64,000 nt of DNA from Epilithonimonas xixisoli (GCF_004365655.1 NZ_SOEO01000003.1:310001-374000), one strand, 5' to 3'; counted from the stretch's first letter, positions 42,703 through 50,841 are shown. The notes: a model not told the origin generated them from the letters alone. Numbers and translations: made by a program.

Positions 42703-42831
42703 TTAGGAGCTGTTTCCCGCTTTCCGTTGCAATCTTTTTGCCCGACGATTTCTTTCTAAATAGAACCTTTAGTCAACGCAAAAAAGGATTTCCACTGCAA
42801 TCGGGGCTAGGGGATTTCTCATCCAAACAAC
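42703..42831 (+). repeat. Interspersed repeat family A, copy 3
   Basis: AGGAGCTGTTTCCCGCTTTC, CGTTGCAATCTTTTTGCCC, CAACGCAAAAAAGGATTTCC and ACTGCAATCGGGGCTAG, ending TTTCTCATCCAAACAA. The second half is nearly identical to copy 2, and the end to copy 1. It contains an extra block (about 42742-42776) absent from copy 2. Confidence 0.75.
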
Positions 42832-43090
42832 ATTCAATATTAAAAACACTATTTGTCTTTTTACAGTAATCCTAACTATTGAGATTCCTCCGCAATGACA
42901 AATAGCATATTGTTTTAATCTGCAAAATTTGCTAAATCTTCGATATGTTTTTAAAACCTTTGATGAGCCAAGCGCCTTTGCGAACCTTAAAAATATTTTC
43001 AATAATATCAAAAAATCTTCGCGGTCTTTGCGTTAAAATAATTCAAAAGTAAATAACTCAAGATAATTTTAAAAATAACACTTTAAAAAT

Positions 43091-43120
43091 TTGTGGATTA
43101 ATAAATAATTCATATTTTTG
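43091..43120 (+). promoter_or_regulatory. rpsU promoter
   Basis: TTG (43091-43093), 19-nt spacer, TATTTTTG (43113-43120), an exact TAnnTTTG, 23 nt before the rpsU ATG. Confidence 0.75.
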
Positions 43121-43143
43121 CAATCCAAAATGAGATGTAAATT

Positions 43144-43341
43144 ATGTTAATAATACCAGTAAAAGACGGAGAGTCTATCGACAGAGCTTTAAAAAAGTAC
43201 AAAAGAAAATTTGATAAAACTAGAGTAGTAAGAGAACTAAGATCTAGACAACAATTTATTAAGCCTTCTGTAACTTTGAGACAAGCAAAACTTAAAGCAG
43301 CTCACAAGCAAAGAAATCTTAGCAAAGAAGAACAAGCATAA
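43144..43341 (+). CDS. rpsU: 30S ribosomal protein S21
   Basis: A 65-residue basic protein with the bS21 pattern: a short N-terminal strand (MLIIPVKDGESIDRALKKYKRK), then RELRSRQQFIKPSVTLRQAK. In Bacteroidota S21 lies near the anti-Shine-Dalgarno of 16S rRNA, in line with the scarcity of Shine-Dalgarno sequences here. Promoter at 43091-43120; a hairpin (AAAATCACTT / AAGTGATTTT, 43365-43402) follows without a T run. Confidence 0.97.
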   Translation: MLIIPVKDGESIDRALKKYKRKFDKTRVVRELRSRQQFIKPSVTLRQAKLKAAHKQRNLSKEEQA

Positions 43342-43364
43342 GTTCTTTTTAGCAAAACATAACA

Positions 43365-43402
43365 AAAATCACTTTCAAATTTCTATATTTGGAAGTGATT
43401 TT
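43365..43402 (+). promoter_or_regulatory. Hairpin between rpsU and the Xer gene
   Basis: A 10-bp stem AAAATCACTT / AAGTGATTTT, with further pairing CAAAT / ATTTG, not followed by a strong T run. It may be a weak terminator or an mRNA processing or stability element between rpsU and the recombinase gene. Confidence 0.5.
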
Positions 43403-43416
43403 GCATTTATAGACCT

Positions 43417-44304
43417 ATGATAGAAAGATTCCTGGATTACATTGCGGTAGAAAAACGATATTCTCCACACACACTTACCAATTACAAAAAGGATTTGTCG
43501 GACTTTTCAGCTTTCGTTTTAGAAACAGAGGCTACGGAAGATGTGGTTCATGTTCATAAAAAAGTCATTAAGAATTTTATCGTCAATCTAAGCAATTCTG
43601 GGCTCAGCAAAAGGAGTATCAATAGAAAGTTGTCTTCGCTCCGCAGTTTTTATGTTTTTATGCTGAAACTAGAGGAGATAAAAGTTTCACCAATGGAAAC
43701 CATTGATTCTCTAAAATTCTATGCAGAAAAGAGAATTCCATTTTCTGTGGAAGAAATGGATCAGATGAAAACAGAAGTAGAGGAGAAAGGAAATATGAGT
43801 CTTCTGGAAAAAATGATTATAGAAACCCTCTACCAAACCGGAATCCGAAAAGCGGAGTTGTGTAATCTTTTATTAGAAAATGTGGATTTCTCTAAGAAAG
43901 AAATTTTGATAATAGGTAAGGGAAACAAAGCCCGTGTGATTCCTTTGGCGGATGATTTGTTGTCAGATTTGCAATTATATGTCAATATCCGTAAACCCGA
44001 TTCCGAAAACCAACATTATTTTTTCGTTAATAAAAAAGGAAAAAAACTAGGTGAAAAGTTTGTGTACTTAATAGTTAATAAGTACTTTAGTGTAGTCACT
44101 TCTAAGCAGAAAAGGAGTCCGCATATTTTGAGACATACTTTTGCTACCCACGTCTTAAATGGCGGAGCGGAGATATCAAAAGTTCAGAAAATTTTGGGGC
44201 ACGCCAGTTTAGCAAGTACACAAGTTTATACCAGCGCCAATATAGAGCAGTTGAAAGAAGTTTACAGGAATGCGCATCCAAGGGAAATTAAAAAAGAAAA
44301 CTAA
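43417..44304 (+). CDS. xerC: Tyrosine recombinase XerC/XerD-type
   Basis: A 295-residue DNA recombinase that resolves chromosome dimers at dif. It has an N-terminal SAM-like core-binding domain (1-90) and a catalytic domain with all active residues: Arg144 (TGIRKAEL), Lys168 (GKGNKARV), His236 and Arg239 (HILRHTFATH), His262 (LGHASL) and Tyr271 (TQVYT). The length and context (rpsU, hibernation factor) match the housekeeping Xer of flavobacteria, not a mobile integrase; whether it is XerC or XerD is not certain. Confidence 0.9.
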   Translation: MIERFLDYIAVEKRYSPHTLTNYKKDLSDFSAFVLETEATEDVVHVHKKVIKNFIVNLSNSGLSKRSINRKLSSLRSFYVFMLKLEEIKVSPMETIDSLKFYAEKRIPFSVEEMDQMKTEVEEKGNMSLLEKMIIETLYQTGIRKAELCNLLLENVDFSKKEILIIGKGNKARVIPLADDLLSDLQLYVNIRKPDSENQHYFFVNKKGKKLGEKFVYLIVNKYFSVVTSKQKRSPHILRHTFATHVLNGGAEISKVQKILGHASLASTQVYTSANIEQLKEVYRNAHPREIKKEN

Positions 44305-44356
44305 TATGAAGTAAAAATTTACATTTTTATTGTTTAACCATTTAAAAATAGACGTT

Positions 44357-44647
44357 ATGAAGATTACAATTCAGACTGCAGGTGTTACACCGCACGAACC
44401 ATTAAAAGAAAGAATTGAAAAAAAATTAGCTAAACTTGAGACCTTCTACGACAAGATTGTGGAGACAGCAGTTTATCTTAAAATCGAAAATACATCAGAA
44501 AAAGAAAATAAAACGACAGAGCTTGTTGTGAAGATTCCGGGCAATGATATCGTAGTAAAGAAGACTTGTGCTACTTTTGAAGAAAGTTTGGACGATTGTG
44601 CAGAAACTGCTAAGAAACTGTTAATCAAGAAAAAAGAATTAGCTTAA
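44357..44647 (+). CDS. hpf: Short ribosome hibernation-promoting factor
   Basis: A 96-residue protein of the short HPF/YfiA type that binds the 30S A and P sites and silences or dimerises ribosomes in stationary phase. It has the opening KITIQTAGVTPHEPLKERIE and a basic central helix region, with conserved VKKTCATFEESLDDC at the end. The C-terminal domain of long HPF is absent. An upstream in-frame start at 44330 gives 9 extra residues; ATG 44357 matches the family's start. Confidence 0.92.
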   Translation: MKITIQTAGVTPHEPLKERIEKKLAKLETFYDKIVETAVYLKIENTSEKENKTTELVVKIPGNDIVVKKTCATFEESLDDCAETAKKLLIKKKELA

Positions 44648-44677
44648 TCGAAAAATACGTTTTTTGTAAAAAAACAT

Positions 44678-44708
44678 TTGTAGGTTTCAAAAAAGAGTCT
44701 CATATTTG
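44678..44708 (+). promoter_or_regulatory. Tandem promoter 1 of the tRNA-Thr/Tyr cluster
   Basis: TTG (44678-44680), 20-nt spacer, CATATTTG (44701-44708; one mismatch to TAnnTTTG). The block TCTCATATTTGCACTCGCAA is repeated 154 bp downstream in promoter 2. Confidence 0.65.
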
Positions 44709-44830
44709 CACTCGCAAAACGGAATTATCCACGATGCGGAAATATGATCTTTACTTTGAAACCTACTTTTATTTAAACTGATTGAAATTTCAGATTAGAT
44801 AAAAAAAACAAAAAATTTTTAAAAAAAGAT

Positions 44831-44862
44831 TTGCAGGTTTAAATAAAAAATTCTCATATTTG
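44831..44862 (+). promoter_or_regulatory. Tandem promoter 2 of the tRNA-Thr/Tyr cluster
   Basis: TTG (44831-44833), 21-nt spacer, CATATTTG (44855-44862), followed by the same CACTCGCAAAACGGAA as promoter 1. The mature tRNA-Thr begins 60 nt later. Confidence 0.7.
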
Positions 44863-44921
44863 CACTCGCAAAACGGAAGTAACCGCAACGCAGAAACAGA
44901 GTTCTTTTTTGAAATCTATTT

Positions 44922-44995
44922 GCCTCCATAGCTCAGTTGGCTAGAGCAGCTGATTTGTAATCAGCAGGTCGTGGGTTCGAGTCCCTCTGGAGGCT
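44922..44995 (+). tRNA. tRNA-Thr (TGT)
   Basis: A 74-nt cloverleaf: acceptor GCCTCCA / TGGAGGC, anticodon stem GCTGA / TCAGC with loop TTTGTAA (anticodon TGT), T arm GTGGGTTCGAGTCCCTC. Confidence 0.97.
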
Positions 44996-45012
44996 CATTT
45001 ATAAAAAATACT

Positions 45013-45093
45013 GGGGAGATACCAGAGCGGTCAAATGGGGCTGACTGTAACTCAGCTGCTTCGGCTACGTAGGTTCGAATCCTGCTCTCCCCA
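45013..45093 (+). tRNA. tRNA-Tyr (GTA)
   Basis: An 81-nt class II tRNA: acceptor GGGGAGA / TCTCCCC, anticodon loop CTGTAAC (anticodon GTA) on stem GCTGA / TCAGC, variable arm CTGCTTCGGCTAC, T arm with GGTTCGAATCC. Confidence 0.96.
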
Positions 45094-45113
45094 CTTTTTA
45101 TGAAAAAAAACAT

Positions 45114-45144
45114 TTGCAAATTATAAGATTTATTTTTAGATTTG
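45114..45144 (+). promoter_or_regulatory. Promoter of tRNA-Gly/Thr
   Basis: TTG (45114-45116), 20-nt spacer, TAGATTTG (45137-45144), an exact TAnnTTTG, 33 nt before tRNA-Gly, so this pair can be transcribed apart from the first pair. Confidence 0.7.
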
Positions 45145-45177
45145 CAGACCGTTAACCAACCTTTTTGGAAACAAAAT

Positions 45178-45250
45178 GCGAAAGTAGCTCAGTTGGTAGA
45201 GCGTCAGCCTTCCAAGCTGAATGTCGCGGGTTCGACCCCCGTCTTTCGCT
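45178..45250 (+). tRNA. tRNA-Gly (TCC)
   Basis: A 73-nt cloverleaf: acceptor GCGAAAG / CTTTCGC, anticodon stem TCAGC / GCTGA with loop CTTCCAA (anticodon TCC), T arm GCGGGTTCGACCCCCGT. Confidence 0.97.
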
Positions 45251-45288
45251 CAAAATCACAAACCTCACGGAATGTGATTTTTTTTTAG

Positions 45289-45360
45289 GCCGACTTAGCT
45301 CAGGGGTAGAGTGCTTCCTTGGTAAGGAAGAGGTCACGGGTTCAAATCCCGTAGTTGGCT
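45289..45360 (+). tRNA. tRNA-Thr (GGT)
   Basis: A 72-nt cloverleaf: acceptor GCCGACT / AGTTGGC, anticodon stem CTTCC / GGAAG with loop TTGGTAA (anticodon GGT), T arm ACGGGTTCAAATCCCGT. It is the last of the Thr-Tyr-Gly-Thr series that in many bacteria lies directly before tuf. Confidence 0.97.
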
Positions 45361-45367
45361 CAAAAGG

Positions 45368-45393
45368 TCCCGAATCTGTTTCGGGATTTTTTT
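45368..45393 (+). terminator. Terminator after the tRNA-Thr-Tyr-Gly-Thr cluster
   Basis: TCCCGAA / TTCGGGA stem, short loop TCTG(T), then seven T. Confidence 0.88.
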
Positions 45394-45422
45394 ATGTTTG
45401 AATTAGAACTGTTGTTAAAACA

Positions 45423-45459
45423 AGAAGCCCAGAATAGATTTCTATTCTGGGCTTCTTTA
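45423..45459. terminator. Second hairpin, terminator of the DUF4394 gene
   Basis: AGAAGCCCAGAATAG (45423-45437) and CTATTCTGGGCTTCT (45442-45456), a perfect 15-bp stem with loop ATTT, 20 bp beyond the stop of the minus-strand gene. It can act in either direction. Confidence 0.82.
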
Positions 45460-45479
45460 TGAAAAATTAAAGACTATTT

Positions 45480-46991
45480 TTAAAATCCTAAACCTACCGT
45501 AAATCCTTTTACCATATTTGGGTAATTTGAAACAGCGGTTGCTGCTCCGTTTGCGATATTCACGGTATAGATTTTTGTGTCAGTTCCAACAGTAGCTACC
45601 AAATAGGCTTTCTGGCTTGTACTTCCAATATCAAATCCGTTGTTAGAAGTAATATTGATTCCCAAAGCACCTCTTTCAACTAATGTTCCAGCGTTTGGTG
45701 GATTTTGAAGATATAACTTATCGGTATTATGATCGATTACAAATAACGATGTAGTTGTGGCTCCAGCAAAGTTGTCTGTGTAAGCCGCAGAGCTCAATGT
45801 AGGTGTTCCAGGATTGATTACGCCATCAACTGAGGAAACAGATCCATCAATTGGATTTAAACGTAGATTTTGTCCCAAATCACTCACGACTCGGATTCTG
45901 TCAACTGTGGGGTTGAAGTCAAAACCAAAATCCGTTCCGATAAGTGGTGTAGAAAATGTTCCTGATCCAACTTGAGTAGCGGCACCTGTTCCTAAGTTGA
46001 TTGTATAGATTCTGCTAGAACTTCCCAAAGCGTAAAGCTGTCCATTCAAAGGTCTGAAATCAATGCCTAAGATTCCTTCACCATTTTGCAATCCTGTGAT
46101 GGTTTTTGAAACTGGCTCGGGTTTGCCTGGATTAAAGATTTGAAGCATATTTGAAGCATCTATAGCATAAGCAACAGCATCGGTAGGAATAGCAATATCA
46201 ATTAACTTTTGAGATAGTGTCCCAATGTTGGTTGCTTTACCATTAGTTAGATCCAATGTGTAAAGATTATTTTTAGAATCACTTGTAGTTGCGATTAATG
46301 CAATGTTGTTATCTGGATTGATGTCAAACGCGGCTTGCCCAGTAAAATTAATTCCCAGACTTCCAACTTCAACCAATGTTCCGTTGTTTGGAGGATCTTG
46401 TTTGAATAATTTTCCTGATGTAGCATCGAGATCATACAAAGTTGTGGACATTGCTCCAGATTTGCTATTAGTGTAAGCAATGCCAGTGATTGATGAAGAT
46501 GTAGCAATACTTCCATCTGTTGCAGCTACAGCTCCAGTTTCAGGATTGAGACGTAAGTTTTGTCCCGTATTGGTCACCAATCTGATACGATCTACAGTAG
46601 GATTGAAATCAATAGAAGCGATTGTTCCAGTAATTGCCGGCGTAAAGGCGGTCGTACTTACCAACCTGGAAGTTGCGGTCGTGGTATTGATGATGTAAAA
46701 TTTACTTGCGTTAGACAGTGCGTAAAGTTCACCAGTGGCTGGTCGAAAATCAATACTGACAAGTTTTTCTCCGGAAGTAATTCCTGCAATTGCAGTTTTA
46801 GAATTGAAAGTAGAGGGGCTACTAGCGTTGAAAACTACAAGTTCATTATTTTCCGTAAGAGCATAAGCTATTTGGTTTGGTCCAACAGCACTAGGTTCTT
46901 CTGGCACTTGATTCATATCGTCATCATTGTTACAAGACATTGCCGAGACGATTACAAAAGCAGCAATGAAAAAGTTGAATAATTTTTTCAT
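45480..46991 (-). CDS. DUF4394 lipoprotein with two tandem domains
   Basis: A 503-residue exported lipoprotein; the signal ends at the lipobox SAMSC, Cys20, followed by NNDDDMNQ. It then has two DUF4394 copies (about 38-270 and 275-503), each with the same words: NGEGILGIDFRPLNGQLYAL-type and DFNPTVDRIR(L/V)V, GQNLRLNP, SVDG. DUF4394 is predicted to be a beta-propeller-like surface domain of unknown function. It sits alone on the minus strand between the tRNA cluster and tuf, an unusual site, flanked by a strong hairpin. Confidence 0.88.
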   Translation of the reverse strand: MKKLFNFFIAAFVIVSAMSCNNDDDMNQVPEEPSAVGPNQIAYALTENNELVVFNASSPSTFNSKTAIAGITSGEKLVSIDFRPATGELYALSNASKFYIINTTTATSRLVSTTAFTPAITGTIASIDFNPTVDRIRLVTNTGQNLRLNPETGAVAATDGSIATSSSITGIAYTNSKSGAMSTTLYDLDATSGKLFKQDPPNNGTLVEVGSLGINFTGQAAFDINPDNNIALIATTSDSKNNLYTLDLTNGKATNIGTLSQKLIDIAIPTDAVAYAIDASNMLQIFNPGKPEPVSKTITGLQNGEGILGIDFRPLNGQLYALGSSSRIYTINLGTGAATQVGSGTFSTPLIGTDFGFDFNPTVDRIRVVSDLGQNLRLNPIDGSVSSVDGVINPGTPTLSSAAYTDNFAGATTTSLFVIDHNTDKLYLQNPPNAGTLVERGALGINITSNNGFDIGSTSQKAYLVATVGTDTKIYTVNIANGAATAVSNYPNMVKGFTVGLGF

Positions 46992-47163
46992 AAATATTAT
47001 TTTTTTATAGTTTCATAATTATATACGAGACAAAAGTAATCTTGGTTTTAGAAGGTGCTTTTTTTAATTGATTTTTTTATGTAAATTTGCCCAGTCTAAA
47101 AACAAAACTTTACGTGTTTGCAGTTTTTGATTTTGAATATTGAAATTTTTAAGAAAAATATTT

Positions 47164-47190
47164 TTGATATTCAAAAAATCGCTATATTTG
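47164..47190 (+). promoter_or_regulatory. tuf promoter
   Basis: TATATTTG (47183-47190) is an exact TAnnTTTG; TTG at 47164-47166 gives a 16-nt spacer (a little short). The leader is about 37 nt. Confidence 0.6.
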
Positions 47191-47233
47191 CAAACCGAAA
47201 AAAGATAAATAATTAATTAATAAATATTAAATC

Positions 47234-48445
47234 ATGGCAAAGGAAACGTTTAATCGTAACAAACCCCACTTGAACATTGGTACTATTGGTCACGTTGACC
47301 ATGGTAAAACTACACTTACAGCTGCTATTTCTGCTGTACTAGCGAGCAAAGGTCTTGCTGAGAAAAAAGATTTCTCTGCTATTGACTCTGCTCCAGAAGA
47401 AAAAGAAAGAGGTATTACTATCAATACTGCTCACATCGAGTACGAAACTGAAAAAAGACATTACGCTCACGTTGACTGTCCAGGTCACGCGGATTACGTA
47501 AAGAACATGGTAACTGGTGCTGCTCAGATGGATGGTGCTATCGTTGTATGTGCTGCTACAGATGGTCCTATGCCTCAAACTAGAGAGCACATCCTACTTT
47601 GCCGTCAGGTAAACGTACCTAGAATCGTTGTTTTCATGAACAAAGTGGATATGGTAGATGATCCAGAATTGTTAGAGCTTGTTGAAATGGAATTGAGAGA
47701 CCTATTGTCTACTTATGATTTCGACGGTGATAACTCTCCAGTAATCCAAGGTTCTGCATTAGGAGCTCTTACTGCTGCTACTGCTGCTACAGTTGATACT
47801 GAAGATAAATGGTTCAAATCTGTTGAAGAATTGATGGATGCTGTTGATACTTGGATCGAGCAACCACCAAGAGATACTGATAAGCCTTTCTTGATGCCAA
47901 TCGAAGACGTATTCTCTATTACAGGTAGAGGTACTGTTGCAACTGGTAGAATCGAGGCTGGTGTTATCAACACTGGAGATCCAGTTGATATCGTTGGTAT
48001 GGGTGATGAGAAATTGACTTCTACTATTACAGGAGTTGAGATGTTCAGAAAAATCCTTGATAGAGGTGAAGCTGGAGATAACGTAGGTCTATTGTTGAGA
48101 GGTATTGAAAAAACTGACATCAAGAGAGGTATGGTAATCGCTAAGAAAGACTCTGTGAAGCCACACAAAAAATTCAAAGCATCTGTTTATATCCTTTCTA
48201 AGGAAGAAGGTGGACGTCACACTCCATTCCACAACAAGTACCGTCCTCAGTTCTACGTAAGAACTACTGACGTTACAGGTGAGATCTTCTTGCCAGAAGG
48301 TGTAGAAATGGTAATGCCTGGTGATAACTTAGAGATCACTGTAGAATTGTTACAACCAATCGCTCTTAACGTAGGTCTTAGATTTGCAATCAGAGAAGGA
48401 GGTAGAACAGTTGGTTCAGGTCAGGTTACTGAAATCCTAGACTAA
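47234..48445 (+). CDS. tuf: Elongation factor Tu
   Basis: A 403-residue translation GTPase delivering aminoacyl-tRNA to the ribosome. G1 is GHVDHGKT (19-26), G3 DCPGHADY, G4 NKVD and G5 SAL. It is about eight residues longer than many EF-Tu proteins; the extra residues lie near the end of the G domain ([14 protein letters not shown]). Domains 2 and 3 follow normally, ending [14 protein letters not shown]. It has its own promoter and a terminator between it and the tRNA-Trp gene. Confidence 0.98.
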   Translation: MAKETFNRNKPHLNIGTIGHVDHGKTTLTAAISAVLASKGLAEKKDFSAIDSAPEEKERGITINTAHIEYETEKRHYAHVDCPGHADYVKNMVTGAAQMDGAIVVCAATDGPMPQTREHILLCRQVNVPRIVVFMNKVDMVDDPELLELVEMELRDLLSTYDFDGDNSPVIQGSALGALTAATAATVDTEDKWFKSVEELMDAVDTWIEQPPRDTDKPFLMPIEDVFSITGRGTVATGRIEAGVINTGDPVDIVGMGDEKLTSTITGVEMFRKILDRGEAGDNVGLLLRGIEKTDIKRGMVIAKKDSVKPHKKFKASVYILSKEEGGRHTPFHNKYRPQFYVRTTDVTGEIFLPEGVEMVMPGDNLEITVELLQPIALNVGLRFAIREGGRTVGSGQVTEILD

Positions 48446-48460
48446 TCATCTTAATATAAT

Positions 48461-48494
48461 AAAAGTTCCGTAAGGAAACTTACGGAACTTTTTT
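48461..48494 (+). terminator. Terminator after tuf
   Basis: AAAAGTTCCGTAAG (48461-48474) and CTTACGGAACTTTT (48479-48492) form a 14-bp stem with loop GAAA and a T run. tRNA-Trp starts 6 nt later, so read-through or an unseen promoter within the stem must feed the downstream genes. Confidence 0.88.
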
Positions 48495-48499
48495 AATCT

Positions 48500-48570
48500 A
48501 CGGGCATCGTCCAATGGTAGGATACCGGTCTCCAACACCGTTGATCAGGGTTCGAATCCTTGTGCCCGTG
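48500..48570 (+). tRNA. tRNA-Trp (CCA)
   Basis: A 71-nt cloverleaf: acceptor ACGGGCA / TGCCCGT, D arm TCGTCCAATGGTAGGA, anticodon loop CTCCAAC (anticodon CCA) with one mismatched base at the bottom of the anticodon stem, T arm CAGGGTTCGAATCCTTG. Confidence 0.95.
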
Positions 48571-48583
48571 CAAATAAAAAATA

Positions 48584-48790
48584 ATGAGCTCACTAGTTGA
48601 TTTTTTAAAAGGTTCTTATACAGAATTTAAAGATAAAGTAGAGTGGCCGAAGTGGCCAGATTTGCAGTCTTCTACAATTGTTGTAGCAGTAACTACAGTT
48701 ATACTTGCTTTATTTACATTTGGAGTAGATTCTTTGTTTAGTGTTACTATCAAGAATTTTATTGCAACGTTTATCAATCTATTTAATTAA
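48584..48790 (+). CDS. secE: Preprotein translocase subunit SecE
   Basis: A 68-residue inner-membrane protein of the short, single-helix SecE type: amphipathic start with EFKDKVEWPKWPDLQSSTIVV and one transmembrane helix (about 30-50). It stabilises SecY in the Sec channel. It starts 13 nt after tRNA-Trp and precedes nusG by 18 nt, the standard order. Confidence 0.95.
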   Translation: MSSLVDFLKGSYTEFKDKVEWPKWPDLQSSTIVVAVTTVILALFTFGVDSLFSVTIKNFIATFINLFN

Positions 48791-48808
48791 TCCTAAATTA
48801 CTTTCCTT

Positions 48809-49354
48809 ATGAGCGAATCGAAATGGTATGTGCTGAAAGCTATTAGCGGACAGGAAAATAAAGTAAAGAATTACATTGAGAACGAAATCCAAAGATTAGG
48901 AATGGATGCTTATGTTACTCAAGTAGTAATTCCTATGGAGAAAGTTATCCAGATCAGAAATGGAAAAAAAGTTCCTAAAGAAAAGCCTTATTATCCTGGT
49001 TATCTAATGGTAGAAGCTGATTTGGTTGGGGAAGTTCCTCACGTAATCAAAAATATTCCAGGCGTTATTTCTTTCTTAAGTTTAACTAAAGGGGGTGAGC
49101 CAGTTCCAATGAGAAAATCTGAAGTCAACAGAATGCTCGGAAGAATGGATGAACTATCAGAATTTGCTACAGATGTAGAAATTCCTTTCATCGTAGGAGA
49201 AAACGTAAAAGTGATCGATGGTCCTTTCAACGGATTCAACGGAACGATAGAAAAAATTCTTGAAGATAAAAAGAAAATTGAAGTTTCAGTTCTTATTTTT
49301 GGAAGAAAGACTCCAATGGAATTAAGCTTTATGCAAGTAGAAAAAGTTGTATAA
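48809..49354 (+). CDS. nusG: Transcription termination/antitermination protein NusG
   Basis: A 181-residue protein with an N-terminal NGN domain (KWYVLKAISGQENKVKNYIE, then YPGYLMVEADL) that binds the RNA polymerase clamp, and a C-terminal KOW domain (GENVKVIDGPFNGFNGTIE) that binds Rho or ribosomal protein S10. Length and motifs are normal. Confidence 0.97.
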   Translation: MSESKWYVLKAISGQENKVKNYIENEIQRLGMDAYVTQVVIPMEKVIQIRNGKKVPKEKPYYPGYLMVEADLVGEVPHVIKNIPGVISFLSLTKGGEPVPMRKSEVNRMLGRMDELSEFATDVEIPFIVGENVKVIDGPFNGFNGTIEKILEDKKKIEVSVLIFGRKTPMELSFMQVEKVV

Positions 49355-49378
49355 ATTCAATTTAAAAATAAATCAAAG

Positions 49379-49408
49379 ACCATCCGTAATTTACGCGATG
49401 GTTTTTTT
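49379..49408 (+). terminator. Terminator after nusG
   Basis: ACCATC / GATGGT stem with inner CGTAA / TTACG partial pairing, then seven T, 25 nt past the nusG stop. Confidence 0.82.
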
Positions 49409-49565
49409 ATGAAATATCATTATTGAATTAAGTGTAATTTTGAAGATTTACTTAAAAATTAGATTTTAATTGTTTTAATAATCTTAAGCGATGTTGTAAA
49501 TCACTATTGACGTGAGCAAATTTTTTCTTAGAATATTAAATCTTTTAAAAATCAACACATTCCAT

Positions 49566-49595
49566 TTGCTATTTCAAAAATATTTTATACTTTTG
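49566..49595 (+). promoter_or_regulatory. rplKAJL promoter
   Basis: TTG (49566-49568), 19-nt spacer, TACTTTTG (49588-49595), an exact TAnnTTTG, 99 nt before the rplK ATG. Confidence 0.75.
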
Positions 49596-49693
49596 CAATC
49601 CGAAATATAGGTCTTCTTTTATGCGAAGTGACTTATATTGAATAATTAATGCTTCCACATTCAATTATTTATTAATCAAATCAAAACATTAAA

Positions 49694-50137
49694 ATGGCTA
49701 AAAAAGTCTTTAAAATGGTAAAACTTCAGGTGAAAGGTGGCGCTGCCAACCCTTCTCCACCAGTAGGTCCAGCATTGGGTTCTGCAGGTGTGAACATCAT
49801 GGAGTTTTGTAAACAATTCAACGGTAGAACTCAGGATAAACCTGGTCAAGTTCTTCCGGTAGTTATTACGGTTTTCGAAGATAAATCTTTCGAATTCATC
49901 ATTAAAACACCTCCAGTTGCAATCCAATTATTGGAAGCTGCAAAGTTGAAAAGTGGTTCTGGAGAACCTAACAGAAACAAAGTAGGTGCTGTATCTTGGG
50001 CTCAAGTTCAGAAAATTGCTGAGGACAAAATGGGAGACTTAAACTGTTTCACTGTTGAACCTGCACTTTCTATGGTAGCTGGTACTGCTAGATCTATGGG
50101 ATTGAGAGTAACAGGAACTAAACCAACTAACGCTTAA
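49694..50137 (+). CDS. rplK: 50S ribosomal protein L11
   Basis: A 147-residue uL11 that binds 23S rRNA at the GTPase-associated centre. The N-terminal [19 protein letters not shown] (about 11-29, proline-rich) and C-terminal [14 protein letters not shown] are diagnostic. The first gene of an L11-L1-L10-L7/L12 run; L1 follows after 11 nt. Confidence 0.98.
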   Translation: MAKKVFKMVKLQVKGGAANPSPPVGPALGSAGVNIMEFCKQFNGRTQDKPGQVLPVVITVFEDKSFEFIIKTPPVAIQLLEAAKLKSGSGEPNRNKVGAVSWAQVQKIAEDKMGDLNCFTVEPALSMVAGTARSMGLRVTGTKPTNA

Positions 50138-50148
50138 AACTTAAAGAA

Positions 50149-50841
50149 ATGGCAAAATTGACAAAAAAGCAAAAAGAAGCTTTAAGCAAAGTGGAAAAAA
50201 ATAAAATTTACAATCTTGACGAAGCTTCTGCTTTGGTAAAAGAAGTAAATTTTGCAAAATTTGACGCATCTGTAGATATCGCTGTTAGATTGGGTGTAGA
50301 TCCAAGAAAAGCAAACCAAATGGTAAGAGGTGTTGTATCTCTTCCTCACGGGACTGGTAAAGATATCAAAGTTTTGGCTTTGGTAACTCCAGACAAAGAA
50401 GCAGAAGCTAAAGAAGCTGGTGCAGACTATGTTGGTCTTGATGACTATTTAGCTCAAATCAAAAACGGTTGGACAGATGTTGACGTTATCGTTACTATGC
50501 CAGCTGTAATGGGTAAATTAGGACCATTGGGTAGAATCTTAGGACCAAGAGGTCTTATGCCAAACCCAAAATCTGGTACTGTAACTATGGAAATCGGAAA
50601 AGCTGTAGCTGAGGTGAAAGCTGGTAAAATCGATTTCAAAGTAGATAAATATGGTATTATCCACGCAGGTATTGGTAAAGTATCTTTCGATGCTTCTAAA
50701 CTTAAAGAAAATGCTCAGGAATTAATCTCGACATTGATCAAGTTGAAACCAACTGCTGCAAAAGGAACTTATGTAAAAAGCATCTATTTGTCTTCTACAA
50801 TGAGTCCTGGAATTGCAATTGATACTAAATCTGTTAACTAA
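50149..50841 (+). CDS. rplA: 50S ribosomal protein L1
   Basis: A 230-residue uL1 forming the mobile L1 stalk and, in many bacteria, repressing its own operon by binding the mRNA. Typical words are [38 protein letters not shown] and [15 protein letters not shown] (here [12 protein letters not shown]). Normal length. It lies between rplK and rplJ, with 17 nt to the latter. Confidence 0.98.
   Translation: MAKLTKKQKEALSKVEKNKIYNLDEASALVKEVNFAKFDASVDIAVRLGVDPRKANQMVRGVVSLPHGTGKDIKVLALVTPDKEAEAKEAGADYVGLDDYLAQIKNGWTDVDVIVTMPAVMGKLGPLGRILGPRGLMPNPKSGTVTMEIGKAVAEVKAGKIDFKVDKYGIIHAGIGKVSFDASKLKENAQELISTLIKLKPTAAKGTYVKSIYLSSTMSPGIAIDTKSVN

Larger units (their letters stand above)
42653..43143. other. 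491-bp gap: terminator, repeats, rpsU promoter
   Basis: No gene was recognised. It contains the pdhB terminator (42661-42690), copy 3 of repeat family A (about 42703-42831), a minus-oriented GTCATTGCGGAGGAATCTC repeat (about 42882-42900 read on the minus strand), a sequence of CTTTGCGAACCTTAAAA / CTTTGCGTTAAA character (about 42970-43037), and the rpsU promoter. Confidence 0.7.
49355..49693. other. 339-bp gap: terminator, rplK promoter and leader
   Basis: It contains the nusG terminator, about 150 bp of A+T-rich DNA with nothing recognised, the rplK promoter (49566-49595) and an approximately 90-nt leader. Just after the predicted start, AAATATAGGTCTTC and GAAGTGACTTATATT form an imperfect hairpin that may be a site for ribosomal protein feedback (L1 in other bacteria). 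Confidence 0.6.

Noticed and set aside
43417-44304. Integrase of a mobile element
   Set aside because: The length, full catalytic set and neighbourhood (rpsU, hibernation factor) fit the housekeeping Xer; no attachment site or cargo genes are visible.
45152-45401. 61- and 78-codon frames over tRNA-Gly/Thr
   Set aside because: They are translated tRNA genes, not proteins.
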